A DNA stretch of 64,000 nucleotides from Fagopyrum homotropicum (lineage: Eukaryota; Streptophyta; Magnoliopsida; Caryophyllales; Polygonaceae): assembly GCA_033239125.1 (NCBI GenBank), contig BSWB01000001.1, positions 164,695,481 through 164,759,480 of the forward strand. Reading direction: 5' to 3'. Below, piece after piece: positions 54,232-64,000 of this stretch (position 1 is the stretch's first letter; each line of letters opens with the position of its first letter). The notes under the pieces were generated by a model. The model ran no database searches and was not told where the DNA came from. It saw only the letters and a list, made by a program, of their open reading frames with translations. The position numbers were made by a program, and so were the translations under genes.

Positions 54232-55015
54232 AATTACACTTGAGGGACGAGTGAAAATTAATAAAGTTGTCTCACACCAATAATAAGCGAATCCGCATAC
54301 TTCTCTTATTGTCAATTGATTTTAGAACGAAACGTCTTTAATAAACACGAACCCACCCTTTATGTTATATCTAGAGGTGGATATTTCCGAATATCCGATC
54401 CGATAACCCGAAAATATTCTCGAAGATCAGACTCAAATAACTAACTATCAAAATTTTATGAAATAAGATCTTCTCATTCACAATTTCACAAATCGGATTT
54501 TTTCCGACCCACCAAGACTTTACAAGACATTATCAAAACACTTGTTAATGAACTAATTGGAGTATTGGACCAAAGATTTGTACAAGACATCCAAATTAAC
54601 AGGAGCTTAACTTTGGTGATGACATACACAATTTTAGGCCAGTCATCTACCCAACTCCAAACCTACATGTCTCAAATTTATTACTTGCATCCTTATCATC
54701 CAAAATTTTGTATATAGAAACAAGTCCAACGACCAAAACCATAACCATAAAAATAGGGGTGGGGCACGAAAGAGTTGGGGCGGCACTCACGTTCAGTCCC
54801 GGCTATTATACATGAGACACCTTGCGTTTTTTAGATAAATTTCTTCGGGTTCTATTCCTGTTGGAATCGGACGGGATGAAATGAGACGGGGTCAATCCCT
54901 GTTGATTTATAATTGTATATAGTGTTTAAATTTTACGGTTTACACAAAAAATATTCATGTCTAATATACTTAAAACGAAAAAGACTAAATTTTTCAGCGA
55001 TTCATAATAACGTAT
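54232..55015. other. Intergenic DNA
   Basis: No gene seen; a cggacgggatgaaatgagacgggg stretch is locally GC-richer but unrecognised. Confidence 0.5.
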
Positions 55016-55336
55016 TGTTGGAGATAATAAGGTCCCACATCGAAAGATGGGGACACTCCGAGCCTAGTATATAAGCTCCGTGGGCTACTCCTATTGCTAA
55101 TTGGTTTTAGGATGGAACCTCGCCGGGTTTATGTGCTGGGCTTGGGCCTAATGTGCATGTGCGCTCGTATGCACACGACCCCCGCTCAACCGGTCCGTCT
55201 GTATCGGACTTTGACATGGTATCAGAGCGGCTAACCTCAATTCGGCTTGCGATCCTAACCCGTGGACAAGTGCAACTCGGTCTATATCCTCTAGTTGCAC
55301 TTGCGCGGCGTGTTGGAGATAATAAGGTTCCACACG
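55016..55336 (+). mobile_element. TRIM retrotransposon, truncated in its second LTR
   Basis: A 201-bp LTR (55016-55216), TGTTGGAG...TTGACA with a TATA (agtatataag), is followed at 55217 by tggtatcagagcggc, an initiator-Met primer site. A 94-bp interior follows, and a second LTR begins at 55311 and matches only to about 55336. No coding sequence. Members of the same family lie at 10545-11380 and 32711-33310. Confidence 0.82.
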
Positions 55337-55363
55337 TGTCTTGCACAATCTCCTCAAAATATA

Positions 55364-56106
55364 TGTAAAAACTCTATCGCTTTTTTCAATCAAACACAAC
55401 TGGATCTAGAACGGTCCAATGTTTCAAAACCAGATGAACACAAAGAGTTTGGTGACGCAGTTCGAGCTAAGCTCTACTCTGCGGGATCTCAGGAGGGGAG
55501 AGCCAGCCCAATCCACTAGGTAGAGTTACAGTGAAGAACAGTTACAGAAGGAGCACTCTAAAACACAAGAAAACCATACAAGATCAAGAGCAGAATAACA
55601 AGAACAAAGATAGGCGAGAGGTCTGTAAACCACCACAGGTAAGGATCTGTGCTTTGAGGCAAAGCAAGATCTAGACAGCAGAGAACGTCTCAAGATAATC
55701 ACTCAGACGAAGCACTCGGCTCGGATCTCTCTCTCACTCGTGTTTCTCTCTTTCTCTCTTTCTCTCTTTCAGATCTAGGGTTTCTCAGGGGGTAAGTGTT
55801 TCGGCTGCCTTAGGGTTTCATCGACAGAGAAGGAAGCTTAAGTACTCAGTGCCACGAGGTGTTTCCTCAGCAACGCAGCGTTTAACCATGCAACGCTTCA
55901 AGCCGGCTTCACAACCTGGTGAGATGGACTGGGGCGCTTACCATTGGACCTCGATCAACTAGGCCCAACTGGCCCTGCATTCAGCCCATCTTCAACAGAA
56001 CACAAGCACCCTGTCCAACCCATCAACAAACCCAACCGGCATAACACTTAACCTCAAACCCATCAACCGGAAGCTAACACGAACCGGGTTTAACTAATTC
56101 CTAACA
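55364..56106 (-). repeat. Copia LTR (3' in element orientation)
   Basis: 743 bp. It contains a run of ctctctttctctctttc and several agatctagggtt words. Identical to 60879-61621 except at two sites. Confidence 0.93.
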
Positions 56107-56199
56107 AATGCCCTCCTAAACCAGGTTCTACAGCTGCATACTGCCAGTAGTGGTTTAGGGGTACTCCTGTCCTTCATAGATCCAATGTTGCTGCCCTTT

Positions 56200-59100
56200 T
56201 CAGCCATCCTCAATATGCAAAGAGTCTCTGCAATATGAGAACTTGTCAGCTGGGACAATCTTGGTTCCAAAATCAGCTGGATTTACATCTTCTTTGATTT
56301 TCTGTATCACCAGTTGCTTGTGCTTGATCTTCTTCCTTATGTAGTGGTACCTGATATCAATATGTTTTGTTCTTTCATGATACATGGGATCTTTACATAA
56401 GTACAAAGCACTTTGACTATCAGTATATACAACAGGAACATAGGTCTTGTTTTCTATTTCTTCTAATAAGCCTTTGAGCCATGTAGCTTCTTTAGCTGCT
56501 TCAGTAGCTGCCATGTACTCAGCCTCGGTTGAGGACAGGGCTACAACAGACTGTTGTTGAGACTTCCAGGAAATGCAATTCCCAGCCCAAGTGAAGTAAA
56601 TGGCTGTAGTAGACTTCCTGTTATCCTTGTTACTAGCATAATCAGAATCTACAAATCCAATCAGGTTAGTGCGAGAGATATGTTCTTTATCTACAAGACA
56701 CTTATCCTTAGTTCCACACATATATCTGAGCAAATATTTCATAGCATCCCAGTGAGGCATACCAGGATTAGACATATATCTACTCAATACAGATATTCCA
56801 AAAGCAAGATCAGGTCTAGTGCACAACATGGCATACATTACAGAACCAACAGCAACATCATATGGTATATTAGACATTTTATTTTTGCCTTCATCAGAGG
56901 TAGGGCAATCCCTTTTAGACAACTCAAGGTGCCCTCCTAAGGGTACATTTGCAGGTTTACAGTTAAGCATATTAAATCTCTGCAGAACTTTATGCACATA
57001 ATCAGTCTGAGATAACAACATGGATTTCTTAGATCTATCCCTAGATATGGAGATTCCTAATATTTTCTTAGCATGTCCTAAATCTTTCATGTCAAAGTGA
57101 TTTTTCAGATCATGTTTCATGCTAGCTATAAGAACTTTAGAAGGAGATATTAAAAGTATGTCATCAACATAAAGTAACACATACAGTGGATCATGCTTCT
57201 TAACATTCTTAAAATACAAACATGTATCATAATCACTTCTGACAAAGCCTAATTTAGACATACAAGAGTCAAACTTTAAATTCCATTGTCTAGGAGATTG
57301 TTTCAATCCATATATAGATTTTTTAAGCAAGCAGCATGCATTGGTATTTGTAGAATCAATGAAGCCCTTAGGCTGTGACATGTAAATTGTTTCATTTAAA
57401 TCACCATGCAGAAAAGCAGTCTTAACATCCATTTGTTCCAATTCCCAGTCAGAAACAGCAGTCATTGCAAGCATAAGTCTCAGAGTTTTATACTTAACTA
57501 CTGGGGCAAAAATGTCATTATAGTCTATTCCTTCTCTCTGTGTAAACCCTTTAGCTACCAATCTAGCTTTATATTTGTCAGGTTCATTAGGAGATAGACC
57601 TTCTTTTATTTTATAAATCCATCTACACTGAACTAGCTTAGAATCTTTAGGTTTATTAACTAAGGTCCAAGTGTTATTAGCATGCATAGAGTCAATTTCG
57701 TCTTTCATAGCAGCTATCCAGTGTTTTGAATCCTTACAGTTAACAGCTTGTTCATAAGTTTCAGGAGTGTAGGGATTTTTCACAATTGAAGCAGTAATAA
57801 GAGCATATTCAGCAATATTAGCATATTTCTTATTTGGGATGATATTCCTAGGAACCCTGTCCCTAGTAAGCTGATACTGACCATGAAAATCAAAATGACC
57901 TGAGTTAGAGCTACCTTGTCTGGTACCAGGGGAACTCAGGTCATTTTGACTTTCATGGCCTGTTCCAGCACTGGGGGACAAGGTAGGAACTCTAAGGTTA
58001 TCAGGGTTATCAGAAATATTAGGTTCATCTACCCCCATTAATTGTTGATTATGTGAATTATTACTATGTTCAGATTGTGAAGGAAAGCTACTACTTTCAT
58101 TTGTAGTAGTATCATCATTAGGTAGATCACTACCTTCAGAATAGTCACCAATGTCAAATTCGATTTCAGCATTGTTGTGACTTGCACTGGGCATGTAAAA
58201 AGAGGTTCCAACATTGGAATTCTCTTCAGACTCACCAGCAGTGCTACTAGTCTCACTAGGATGTTTATTTTTAAAGTGAAAATCAGTTTCATTAAAGGTA
58301 ACATTCCTAGACACAACTACCTTATACCCTCTAGGTTGAATAAGAAGTAGTTTGTAACCTTTTACACCCTCTGGATATCCTAACATAATACCCTTTTTGG
58401 CTCTTGGTTGCAGCTTGCCTTCACTCACATGAGTGTAGGCCGTGCATCCAAAGGGCCTAAGGTATTTGAGATTAGGTTTCCTATTAGTCCACAGTTCATA
58501 CGGAGTTTTGAATCCTATAGCTGAGGAAGGGGATCTATTGATGAGATAAGAAGCTGTAGTAACAGCTTCTCCCCATAGGGAAGGTTTGAGACCAGCACTA
58601 ACTAGCATACATCTTGCCTTTTCAAGCAAGGTCCTATTCATTCTTTCAGCAGTTCTATTCTGCTGAGGTGTTCCAGGGATGGTTAAATGTCTTTTAATGC
58701 CTTGTTCTTTACAAAATTCATCAAATAATTTGTTACAGAATTCAAGCCCATTATCAGTTTTTAGACATTTAATCTTCATATTAGTTTCTGTTTCAACAAG
58801 GTTTTTCCAATTCTTAAAAATTTCAAAGGATTCATCTTTAGTTTTAAGAAGATAGACCCAAACTTTTCTAGAGAAGTGATCTATAAAGGAGATAAAGTAT
58901 CTCCTTCCACCTATGGTGTCAACCTGTGCAGGTCCCCAAAGATCAGAATGGATGTACTCTAGGGGTTGTTTGGCTACATAACTAGAGGTTGTGAAACTAT
59001 GTTTAGTTTTCTTTCCTAAAATACAGGTTTCACATATGTCTAGGTTAGTAGGTTTATTATCTATTAGACCTTGTTGGTACAAACTAAGCATTCCCTTATT

Positions 59101-60468
59101 TCCCATGTGTCCCAGTCTACTGTGTAGGAGAGTAGTTTGGGCTAGAGTCATTAGATTGGTTGTTTTAGATAGATTAATTTCAGGTGAGGTAATAACATGA
59201 TATAGACCTCCTTTATTAATGCTTCTAATTAGTACAACATTATTTCTAATCACATCTCTAACACCATTTTTGGTGACAATGGTACAGTTCAAATTATCAA
59301 AGACAGATTCTGATAATAAGTTTCTCCTAAGTTTGGGAACCCATCTAACATTTTGTAATACTCTAGTAACACCATCATGCATACATAAAGGTACATTTCC
59401 AATTCCTTTTATAGCTAAACTAGTGTTATCACCTAGCATAACTTCTCCAGCATTATACATATCGATGCTACTAAAAACAGATTTATTAGAAGTAGCATGC
59501 ATAGTACATCCAGAGTCAAGGATCCAATCATTCATGGTATTAGAAGAGGTAGCACACATCAGAATTTCATGATGATACAAACATGCATTAAGAGGCATAT
59601 TATACTCAGAGTAATCATGTTTAGATGAGCAGACAAGCAGTTCATTAGGATAATCAGATACACATAAAGATGCAGAATGAGTAGATTTATCTTTGCTAGA
59701 TTCATCTTTCTTTTTCTTCCTACATTCTTCCTGGTAGTGTCCTAGTTTACTGCAGTAGAAGCATTTTTTATTCTTTTTATCAGAATCGTTTGTGTAAGTG
59801 GTTTTATTCTTTTCTGGTTCATATTTCTGCTTATATTTTGATTTGTTTCTTTTATTTCCTTTCATCATAAGGGCCTCAGATTTGTCATCAGTTTTAAGAC
59901 TAGTTTTAAAGACTTTCATACTTTCATTTTTCTGTATTATTTGTTCCAGTATTTTGTCCTTAGATATTTCATCATGACTAAACTGGATCACATCTTTAAA
60001 ATTGTCAAACTGACTAGGCAGGGCATTCAATAAAAGTATAGCAGAATGGTCATCAGAGATCTTATCATTACATCTTTCTAAGTCTTGAGTTAATTTCAGA
60101 AAAATATCTAAATTATCATGCAAAGACAAGTTGACATTCATTCTAAAATTGAACAATCTACATAACAGAGATATACGACTAGGCAAAGATTTTTTCAGAT
60201 ATAGATCTTCCAATTTTTTCCAGAGTAAAGAAGGGTCAGTGAGACTTACAACCTGACGAGCCACGTCGTCAGCTAATCGTATAAAAATCTCAGAGTGAGC
60301 TTGCTCCTCAAGCTCTTGTTTCCTATCTGGAGAAGTATCCGGAGGGAACTTTCCTTGAACAGTGGTCCAGCACTTCTCCTTGATTAGGATTGCTTTCAGC
60401 TTCAGTTGCCATATGGCAAAGTCCGAGGTGCCATCAAAGGGCTTAATCATCACTGTGTTTTCCGACAT
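56200..60468 (-). CDS. Copia gag-pol polyprotein, intact
   Basis: 1422 residues in one frame. Domains in order: gag (about 1-225), a CCHC knuckle CFYCSKLGHYQEEC (about 237-250), protease WILDSGCTMHATSN (about 312-325), pre-integrase LLHSRLGHMGNKGM, integrase (SDLWGPA, KTDNGLEF, TPQQNRTAERMNRT, about 495-620), reverse transcriptase (QMDVKTAFLHGDL, YGLKQSPRQWN, YVDDILLI, about 925-1130), and RNase H (VDSDYASNKDNRKSTT, SSTEAEYMAATEAAKE, TKHIDIRYHYIR). The integrase shows QQNRTAER where most Copia elements have QQNGVAER, an unusual substitution next to the catalytic Glu. The frame starts with ATG 410 bp from the LTR. No lesion was found. Confidence 0.95.
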   Translation of the reverse strand: MSENTVMIKPFDGTSDFAIWQLKLKAILIKEKCWTTVQGKFPPDTSPDRKQELEEQAHSEIFIRLADDVARQVVSLTDPSLLWKKLEDLYLKKSLPSRISLLCRLFNFRMNVNLSLHDNLDIFLKLTQDLERCNDKISDDHSAILLLNALPSQFDNFKDVIQFSHDEISKDKILEQIIQKNESMKVFKTSLKTDDKSEALMMKGNKRNKSKYKQKYEPEKNKTTYTNDSDKKNKKCFYCSKLGHYQEECRKKKKDESSKDKSTHSASLCVSDYPNELLVCSSKHDYSEYNMPLNACLYHHEILMCATSSNTMNDWILDSGCTMHATSNKSVFSSIDMYNAGEVMLGDNTSLAIKGIGNVPLCMHDGVTRVLQNVRWVPKLRRNLLSESVFDNLNCTIVTKNGVRDVIRNNVVLIRSINKGGLYHVITSPEINLSKTTNLMTLAQTTLLHSRLGHMGNKGMLSLYQQGLIDNKPTNLDICETCILGKKTKHSFTTSSYVAKQPLEYIHSDLWGPAQVDTIGGRRYFISFIDHFSRKVWVYLLKTKDESFEIFKNWKNLVETETNMKIKCLKTDNGLEFCNKLFDEFCKEQGIKRHLTIPGTPQQNRTAERMNRTLLEKARCMLVSAGLKPSLWGEAVTTASYLINRSPSSAIGFKTPYELWTNRKPNLKYLRPFGCTAYTHVSEGKLQPRAKKGIMLGYPEGVKGYKLLLIQPRGYKVVVSRNVTFNETDFHFKNKHPSETSSTAGESEENSNVGTSFYMPSASHNNAEIEFDIGDYSEGSDLPNDDTTTNESSSFPSQSEHSNNSHNQQLMGVDEPNISDNPDNLRVPTLSPSAGTGHESQNDLSSPGTRQGSSNSGHFDFHGQYQLTRDRVPRNIIPNKKYANIAEYALITASIVKNPYTPETYEQAVNCKDSKHWIAAMKDEIDSMHANNTWTLVNKPKDSKLVQCRWIYKIKEGLSPNEPDKYKARLVAKGFTQREGIDYNDIFAPVVKYKTLRLMLAMTAVSDWELEQMDVKTAFLHGDLNETIYMSQPKGFIDSTNTNACCLLKKSIYGLKQSPRQWNLKFDSCMSKLGFVRSDYDTCLYFKNVKKHDPLYVLLYVDDILLISPSKVLIASMKHDLKNHFDMKDLGHAKKILGISISRDRSKKSMLLSQTDYVHKVLQRFNMLNCKPANVPLGGHLELSKRDCPTSDEGKNKMSNIPYDVAVGSVMYAMLCTRPDLAFGISVLSRYMSNPGMPHWDAMKYLLRYMCGTKDKCLVDKEHISRTNLIGFVDSDYASNKDNRKSTTAIYFTWAGNCISWKSQQQSVVALSSTEAEYMAATEAAKEATWLKGLLEEIENKTYVPVVYTDSQSALYLCKDPMYHERTKHIDIRYHYIRKKIKHKQLVIQKIKEDVNPADFGTKIVPADKFSYCRDSLHIEDG

Positions 60469-60878
60469 AGTCCCGTGTCTAAGGAGACACGATCCCAGAT
60501 GTCGTACTTAGGGTCTATGGAGGAGGCAGTCTTTTGGTATTAAAGATCTTGCCGTCCTTTGTTAAGAGATCAAAGATCTTCAAAACACTGTAAGTTTTGA
60601 GTTCTTTCGATTCTCTTGTACCTAGGGTTCCTTAAGCAACAATGCTTGAAGGAGTGATCCTCTTTCCTGGAGTTTTTAAAGAACGAGCCAGAAGTTTTCA
60701 CAATCGGTTTTGATGAAAGAAAAAACGAGAAAAAGAACGATAGATTTGAGCGGAAGCAATTTTAAAAATCAGAGGTTCCAGAGAACGAAAAACTTGAAGA
60801 GTAAAGGAGAGATCGTTTTGATTACAAAAACAGATTTTCAACTTTAAGAAACAAGAAAACCTTGCTCTGATACCAATT
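60469..60878 (-). other. Copia leader and primer-binding site
   Basis: A 410-bp leader between LTR and gag. The minus strand reads TGGTATCAGAGC at 60874-60863, a few bases inside the LTR boundary. Confidence 0.85.
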
Positions 60879-61621
60879 TGTAAAAACTCTATCGCTTTTT
60901 TCAATCAAACACAACTGGATCTAGAACGGTCCAATGTTTCAAAACCAGATGAACACAAAGAGTTTGGTGACGCAGTTCGAGCTAAGCTCTACTCTGCGGG
61001 ATCTCAGGAGGGGAGAGCCAGCCCAATCCACTAGGTAGAGTTACAGTGAAGAACAGTTACAGAAGGAGCACTCTAAAACACAAGAAAACCATACAAGATC
61101 AAGAGCAGAATAACAAGAACAAAGATAGGCGAGAGGTCTGTAAACCACCACAGTTAAGGATCTGTGCTTTGAGGCAAAGCAAGATCTAGACAGCAGAGAA
61201 CGTCTCAAGATAATCACTCAGACGAAGCACTCGGCTCGGATCTCTCTCTCACTCGTGTTTCTCTCTTTCTCTCTTTCTCTCTTTCAGATCTAGGGTTTCT
61301 CAGGGGGTAAGTGTTTCGGCTGCCTTAGGGTTTCATCGACAGAGAAGGAAGCTTAAGTACTCAGTGCCACGAGGTGTTTCCTCAGCAACGCAGCGTTTAA
61401 CCATGCAACGCTTCAAGCCGGCTTCACAACCTGGTGAGATGGACTGGGGTGCTTACCATTGGACCTCGATCAACTAGGCCCAACTGGCCCTGCATTCAGC
61501 CCATCTTCAACAGAACACAAGCACCCTGTCCAACCCATCAACAAACCCAACCGGCATAACACTTAACCTCAAACCCATCAACCGGAAGCTAACACGAACC
61601 GGGTTTAACTAATTCCTAACA
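60879..61621 (-). repeat. Copia LTR (5' in element orientation)
   Basis: 743 bp; see the LTR at 55364. It would drive transcription toward lower coordinates. Confidence 0.93.
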
Positions 61622-61626
61622 ATATA

Positions 61627-62547
61627 ACTAACTTTTATTTTAAAGTCCTAAATAAAAATTCAAACCGTAAAAATCACAAATATAGTTGGGTCATTTGGCT
61701 ATTTGTCGATTTGGACATACATAATTATTTTTTTATAATATAGAACTAATTTTGTAAGCTTATGAATTCAATTTTAATGTACGGGACGAGACCTCTCTAA
61801 CAGTATGAAAAAGTTAAAGTCCGTATTTCGTCTCACATATTTTTTACCGGGTGGGTTCAAAACAGAATTACTACTTTTTTGATGAAATTTCGTCAAAATG
61901 GAGACGAGATTATGATTGAAGGGATTTGTATTCACCCCTACATAAAAAATATGATAAAACCGAAAAATAAAAGTTGTACCAAATTACCTATGTTTCTGAA
62001 AAGCATTGGGCGAGGCCTTAATATCATAATCACAAAAATGTGTTCTAAAAAGAATCATCTCATAAATATGTATAGATTCGAGTTCAAATTGAAATTCAGG
62101 ATAAGTATTGAGAATTACTTTCATGATTTCATCCACGAGATTTAAATAAATCAAGACAGATTAAATCTTTGTTTTTATGAGATTACGCATAATGTTTTCT
62201 TATTATAATCACAACAATAATTATCCTTTACCCAATTCTATTTTGAATTTGAGTGATTTAATGGACTCTTTGTAAAAAACTTAAAATTTTACTCATTTCA
62301 GTCGTACATTCAACCCTGTAGTTGTTCATCTTATTATTCGGTAGGTTTTTTGAGATATTTTTGTAAACTAGTTACCAAAAAAAAAATTCTGTAATTTTAT
62401 TATTATAAACTTTCAATAATTTTGGACAAAGAGAAAGAACTTCTCCGCGCGTTTGATCCGTTTGACCTACAAACGGGTCAAATGTGGGAAATTAACTCCC
62501 CGGTTGTCAAGCAATAGAAGGGAACAAATGCATGAACACATTCACCC
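61627..62547. other. Intergenic DNA
   Basis: AT-rich, no gene or repeat that I can define. Confidence 0.5.
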
Positions 62548-62550
62548 TAA

Positions 62551-62927
62551 GGCCATCTCCAATAACAAAGGGTTATAATAGCTTTAAGGCTAAAACTTAA
62601 CCCTGAAATTTTTTAAATATTTATTATTATTTCAACGATCTCCAATAATAAAAGGGTTAATTTAGCCCTTTATTAATTAAGTATTACAAGAGTTCATTTT
62701 TCTCTCTCCTTTTCCTATTGGTTATTGCATTATTTTTTAAAAAAGAGGGAGCAAGTGAGTTTAATATGGTGGTCTTATTGGAAGAGTTAAAGGGTGACCT
62801 TGAGGTTATATTTAGCCCTTTGCACTATTCTTTGACCCTTTAGCCCTATGACTTTTTATTATTGGAAACCATTTTATAATAAAGCAGGGCTAAATGGGGC
62901 ATATAACTCCCCTTATTGGAGATGGCC
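62551..62927. mobile_element. Tourist-like MITE
   Basis: 377 bp. Left end ggccatctccaataa; the reverse of the right end is ggccatctccaataagg. A TAA duplication lies at 62548-62550 and 62928-62930. It carries inner repeats of agccctt and aaagggttaa and has no coding capacity. Confidence 0.8.
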
Positions 62928-62939
62928 TAAGGCCCGAAG

Positions 62940-64000
62940 GGTAGGCATAATTGGTCAACGAGTCCGGCACATTATTACCTTCCCAAAACACATGGTCAAG
63001 AGAGATTTCCCACTCTTGGGTAAGGAAGTCTTGACATTAAAGAACCAGGCCATAGAGCGGATGTGAGGGGCTTACACCGTTGCCAATGAGCTGAAGAATG
63101 AGTCTAGAATCAATCTCCACCTTAACTCGCCGATAGCGCGCAATCCATGCAATCTGAAGCCCTTGAGCCAATCCTCATAACTCAGCTGCCGGCGCAAATT
63201 CAATAGCAATGTTCACTCAAAAACCAACCAACCACTCACCATGATTATCCCTAATCAGGCCTCATCCATCTGGAGCCCCTCGACTCCCCTAGACGAACCG
63301 TCAGTGTTTAATTTAACCCAGCCCGGAGACGGCTTCCAACGGATAAGCAACTCAACTTTCACAGGTTAGACATCCACCACACCTTTAACTGTCAATGTAG
63401 TGATAATTTCTTGATAACGTGACCTAATTAGAGAGTGTTTGCTTCTCTCCTCCTCACTCACTCGGAATACCCTTTGGTTTTGCCATTTCCATAGCCACCA
63501 CAAACCCACAGTAAATAAAACATTCCACCAAACATCCGAGTCCTTCAAGCTCGGGGCAATAGGTAACATCAAAATCTATATGCGTTTGGTGCGCTCCTTT
63601 TTTGTCAGAGTTACTCCCCAATAAAGGAGCCAAATGAAATACTTGATCAATTCCTAAACATTAAGCTTCCACACAAGCTCAAAAAGACCATCTTTAACCC
63701 TACCAATCTTCACATGAACTGGGAGTGTATGAAAAACCGAAGATGCAAAAAGTCCCCTTTACCATCACCAAGTCACCAAACACAATCATTACTAAGGGGG
63801 TCATTCGTAATAACAGTTGGGGACCAAACATTCCTAGCCTTTAATTCCAACTAAATCAAAGGGCACAAGTTCATAAAGACCTTTTATTGAGCCATTTGTC
63901 GCTCCAGAATCGGACTATATTTCCAATATGAACCTTCCAACCATTGCATCGAGGTTGACGAACCTTAAACCTGGCCTCTTTTCGGGAGCGTACTCGTGTG
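62940..64000 (-). pseudogene. Decayed LINE ORF2 3' part, running off the window
   Basis: On the minus strand 63250-63050 reads in broken frames as RNase H (PAAEL, WIARYRRVKVEIDSRLI, SHPL). 63572-63366 is the linker (WWNVLFTVGLWWLWKWQNQRVF), which has the same layout as the LINE at 3061. 63600-64000 resembles the zf-RVT region with several stops. It probably continues beyond 64000. Confidence 0.65.

Larger units (their letters stand above)
55364..61621 (-). mobile_element. Young, apparently autonomous Copia element
   Basis: 6258 bp on the minus strand with two 743-bp LTRs that differ at only two positions by eye. An ATATA duplication flanks it (55359-55363 and 61622-61626). The primer-binding site (TGGTATCAGAGC on the minus strand, 60863-60874) and a polypurine tract (56107-56120) are present. 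It encodes a single intact 1422-residue gag-pol. It is the most complete and most recent insertion in the window. Confidence 0.95.

Noticed and set aside
55016..55336. Cassandra element (TRIM with 5S rRNA promoter)
   Set aside because: The LTR contains no recognisable 5S rRNA sequence; it is called only a generic TRIM.
60863..60874. tRNA-Met gene fragment
   Set aside because: The 12 bases are the Copia primer-binding site complementary to a tRNA end, not a tRNA gene.

Overview
The window is nuclear DNA from a flowering plant, most likely a eudicot. The evidence is short GT-AG introns, a plant class-B heat stress factor, a thaumatin-like PR-5 protein, an IQ67-domain protein, plant-type LINE, Copia and Sirevirus elements, and a plant tRNA-Val. 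The species cannot be named from the sequence. The thaumatin-like (OSM34-like) gene followed by an HSFB2B-like gene matches, as I recall it, the adjacent Arabidopsis pair AT4G11650/AT4G11660. Here the two genes are about 19 kb apart, with transposable elements filling much of the gap.

Layout. 1-3060: AT-rich intergenic DNA with a Mutator-type foldback MITE (986-1454). 3061-8896: a full-length but disabled LINE on the minus strand, bounded by a 19-bp target-site duplication. 9601-10269: thaumatin-like gene (minus). 10545-13744: TRIM debris, a Helitron-like 3' terminus and a 294-bp tandem duplication. 13750-23446: a nearly intact 9.7-kb Sirevirus with gag, pol and an envelope-like third ORF. 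23452-29340: Tourist MITEs, a 17-bp-TSD truncated LINE, and a ~94-bp minisatellite holding another LINE fragment. 29371-31035: HSFB2B-like gene with two perfect heat shock elements and short upstream ORFs. 31688-34660: minisatellite, TRIM relic, (TA)n tracts and an RNase H relic. 35157-36549: five-exon RPL24 with telobox and site II promoter motifs. 36873-41225: minisatellite, Copia pol relic, and a 1.35-kb internally deleted Copia derivative. 42822-45446: seven-exon TLDc-domain gene. 47922-47994: tRNA-Val(AAC), minus. 48482-51801: four-exon IQD calmodulin-binding protein gene (minus). 53133-54231: nested Stowaway MITEs and a tandem duplication. 55016-55336: a two-LTR TRIM, truncated. 55364-61621: a very young, apparently coding-intact Copia element (minus) with 743-bp LTRs. 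62551-64000: a Tourist-like MITE and a decayed LINE running off the window.

The five host protein genes and the tRNA gene serve unrelated roles: defence, the heat response, translation, a TLDc protein, calmodulin/cytoskeleton scaffolding, and tRNA. They are not an operon or pathway. Most of the unusual biology lies in the mobile elements. The Sirevirus LTR carries a cluster of perfect palindromes. Its gag and pol are separated by one in-frame TGA next to a splice-acceptor-like tract. Its envelope-like ORF has what looks like its own plant core promoter. The HSF 5' region combines heat elements with a Phe-rich upstream ORF.
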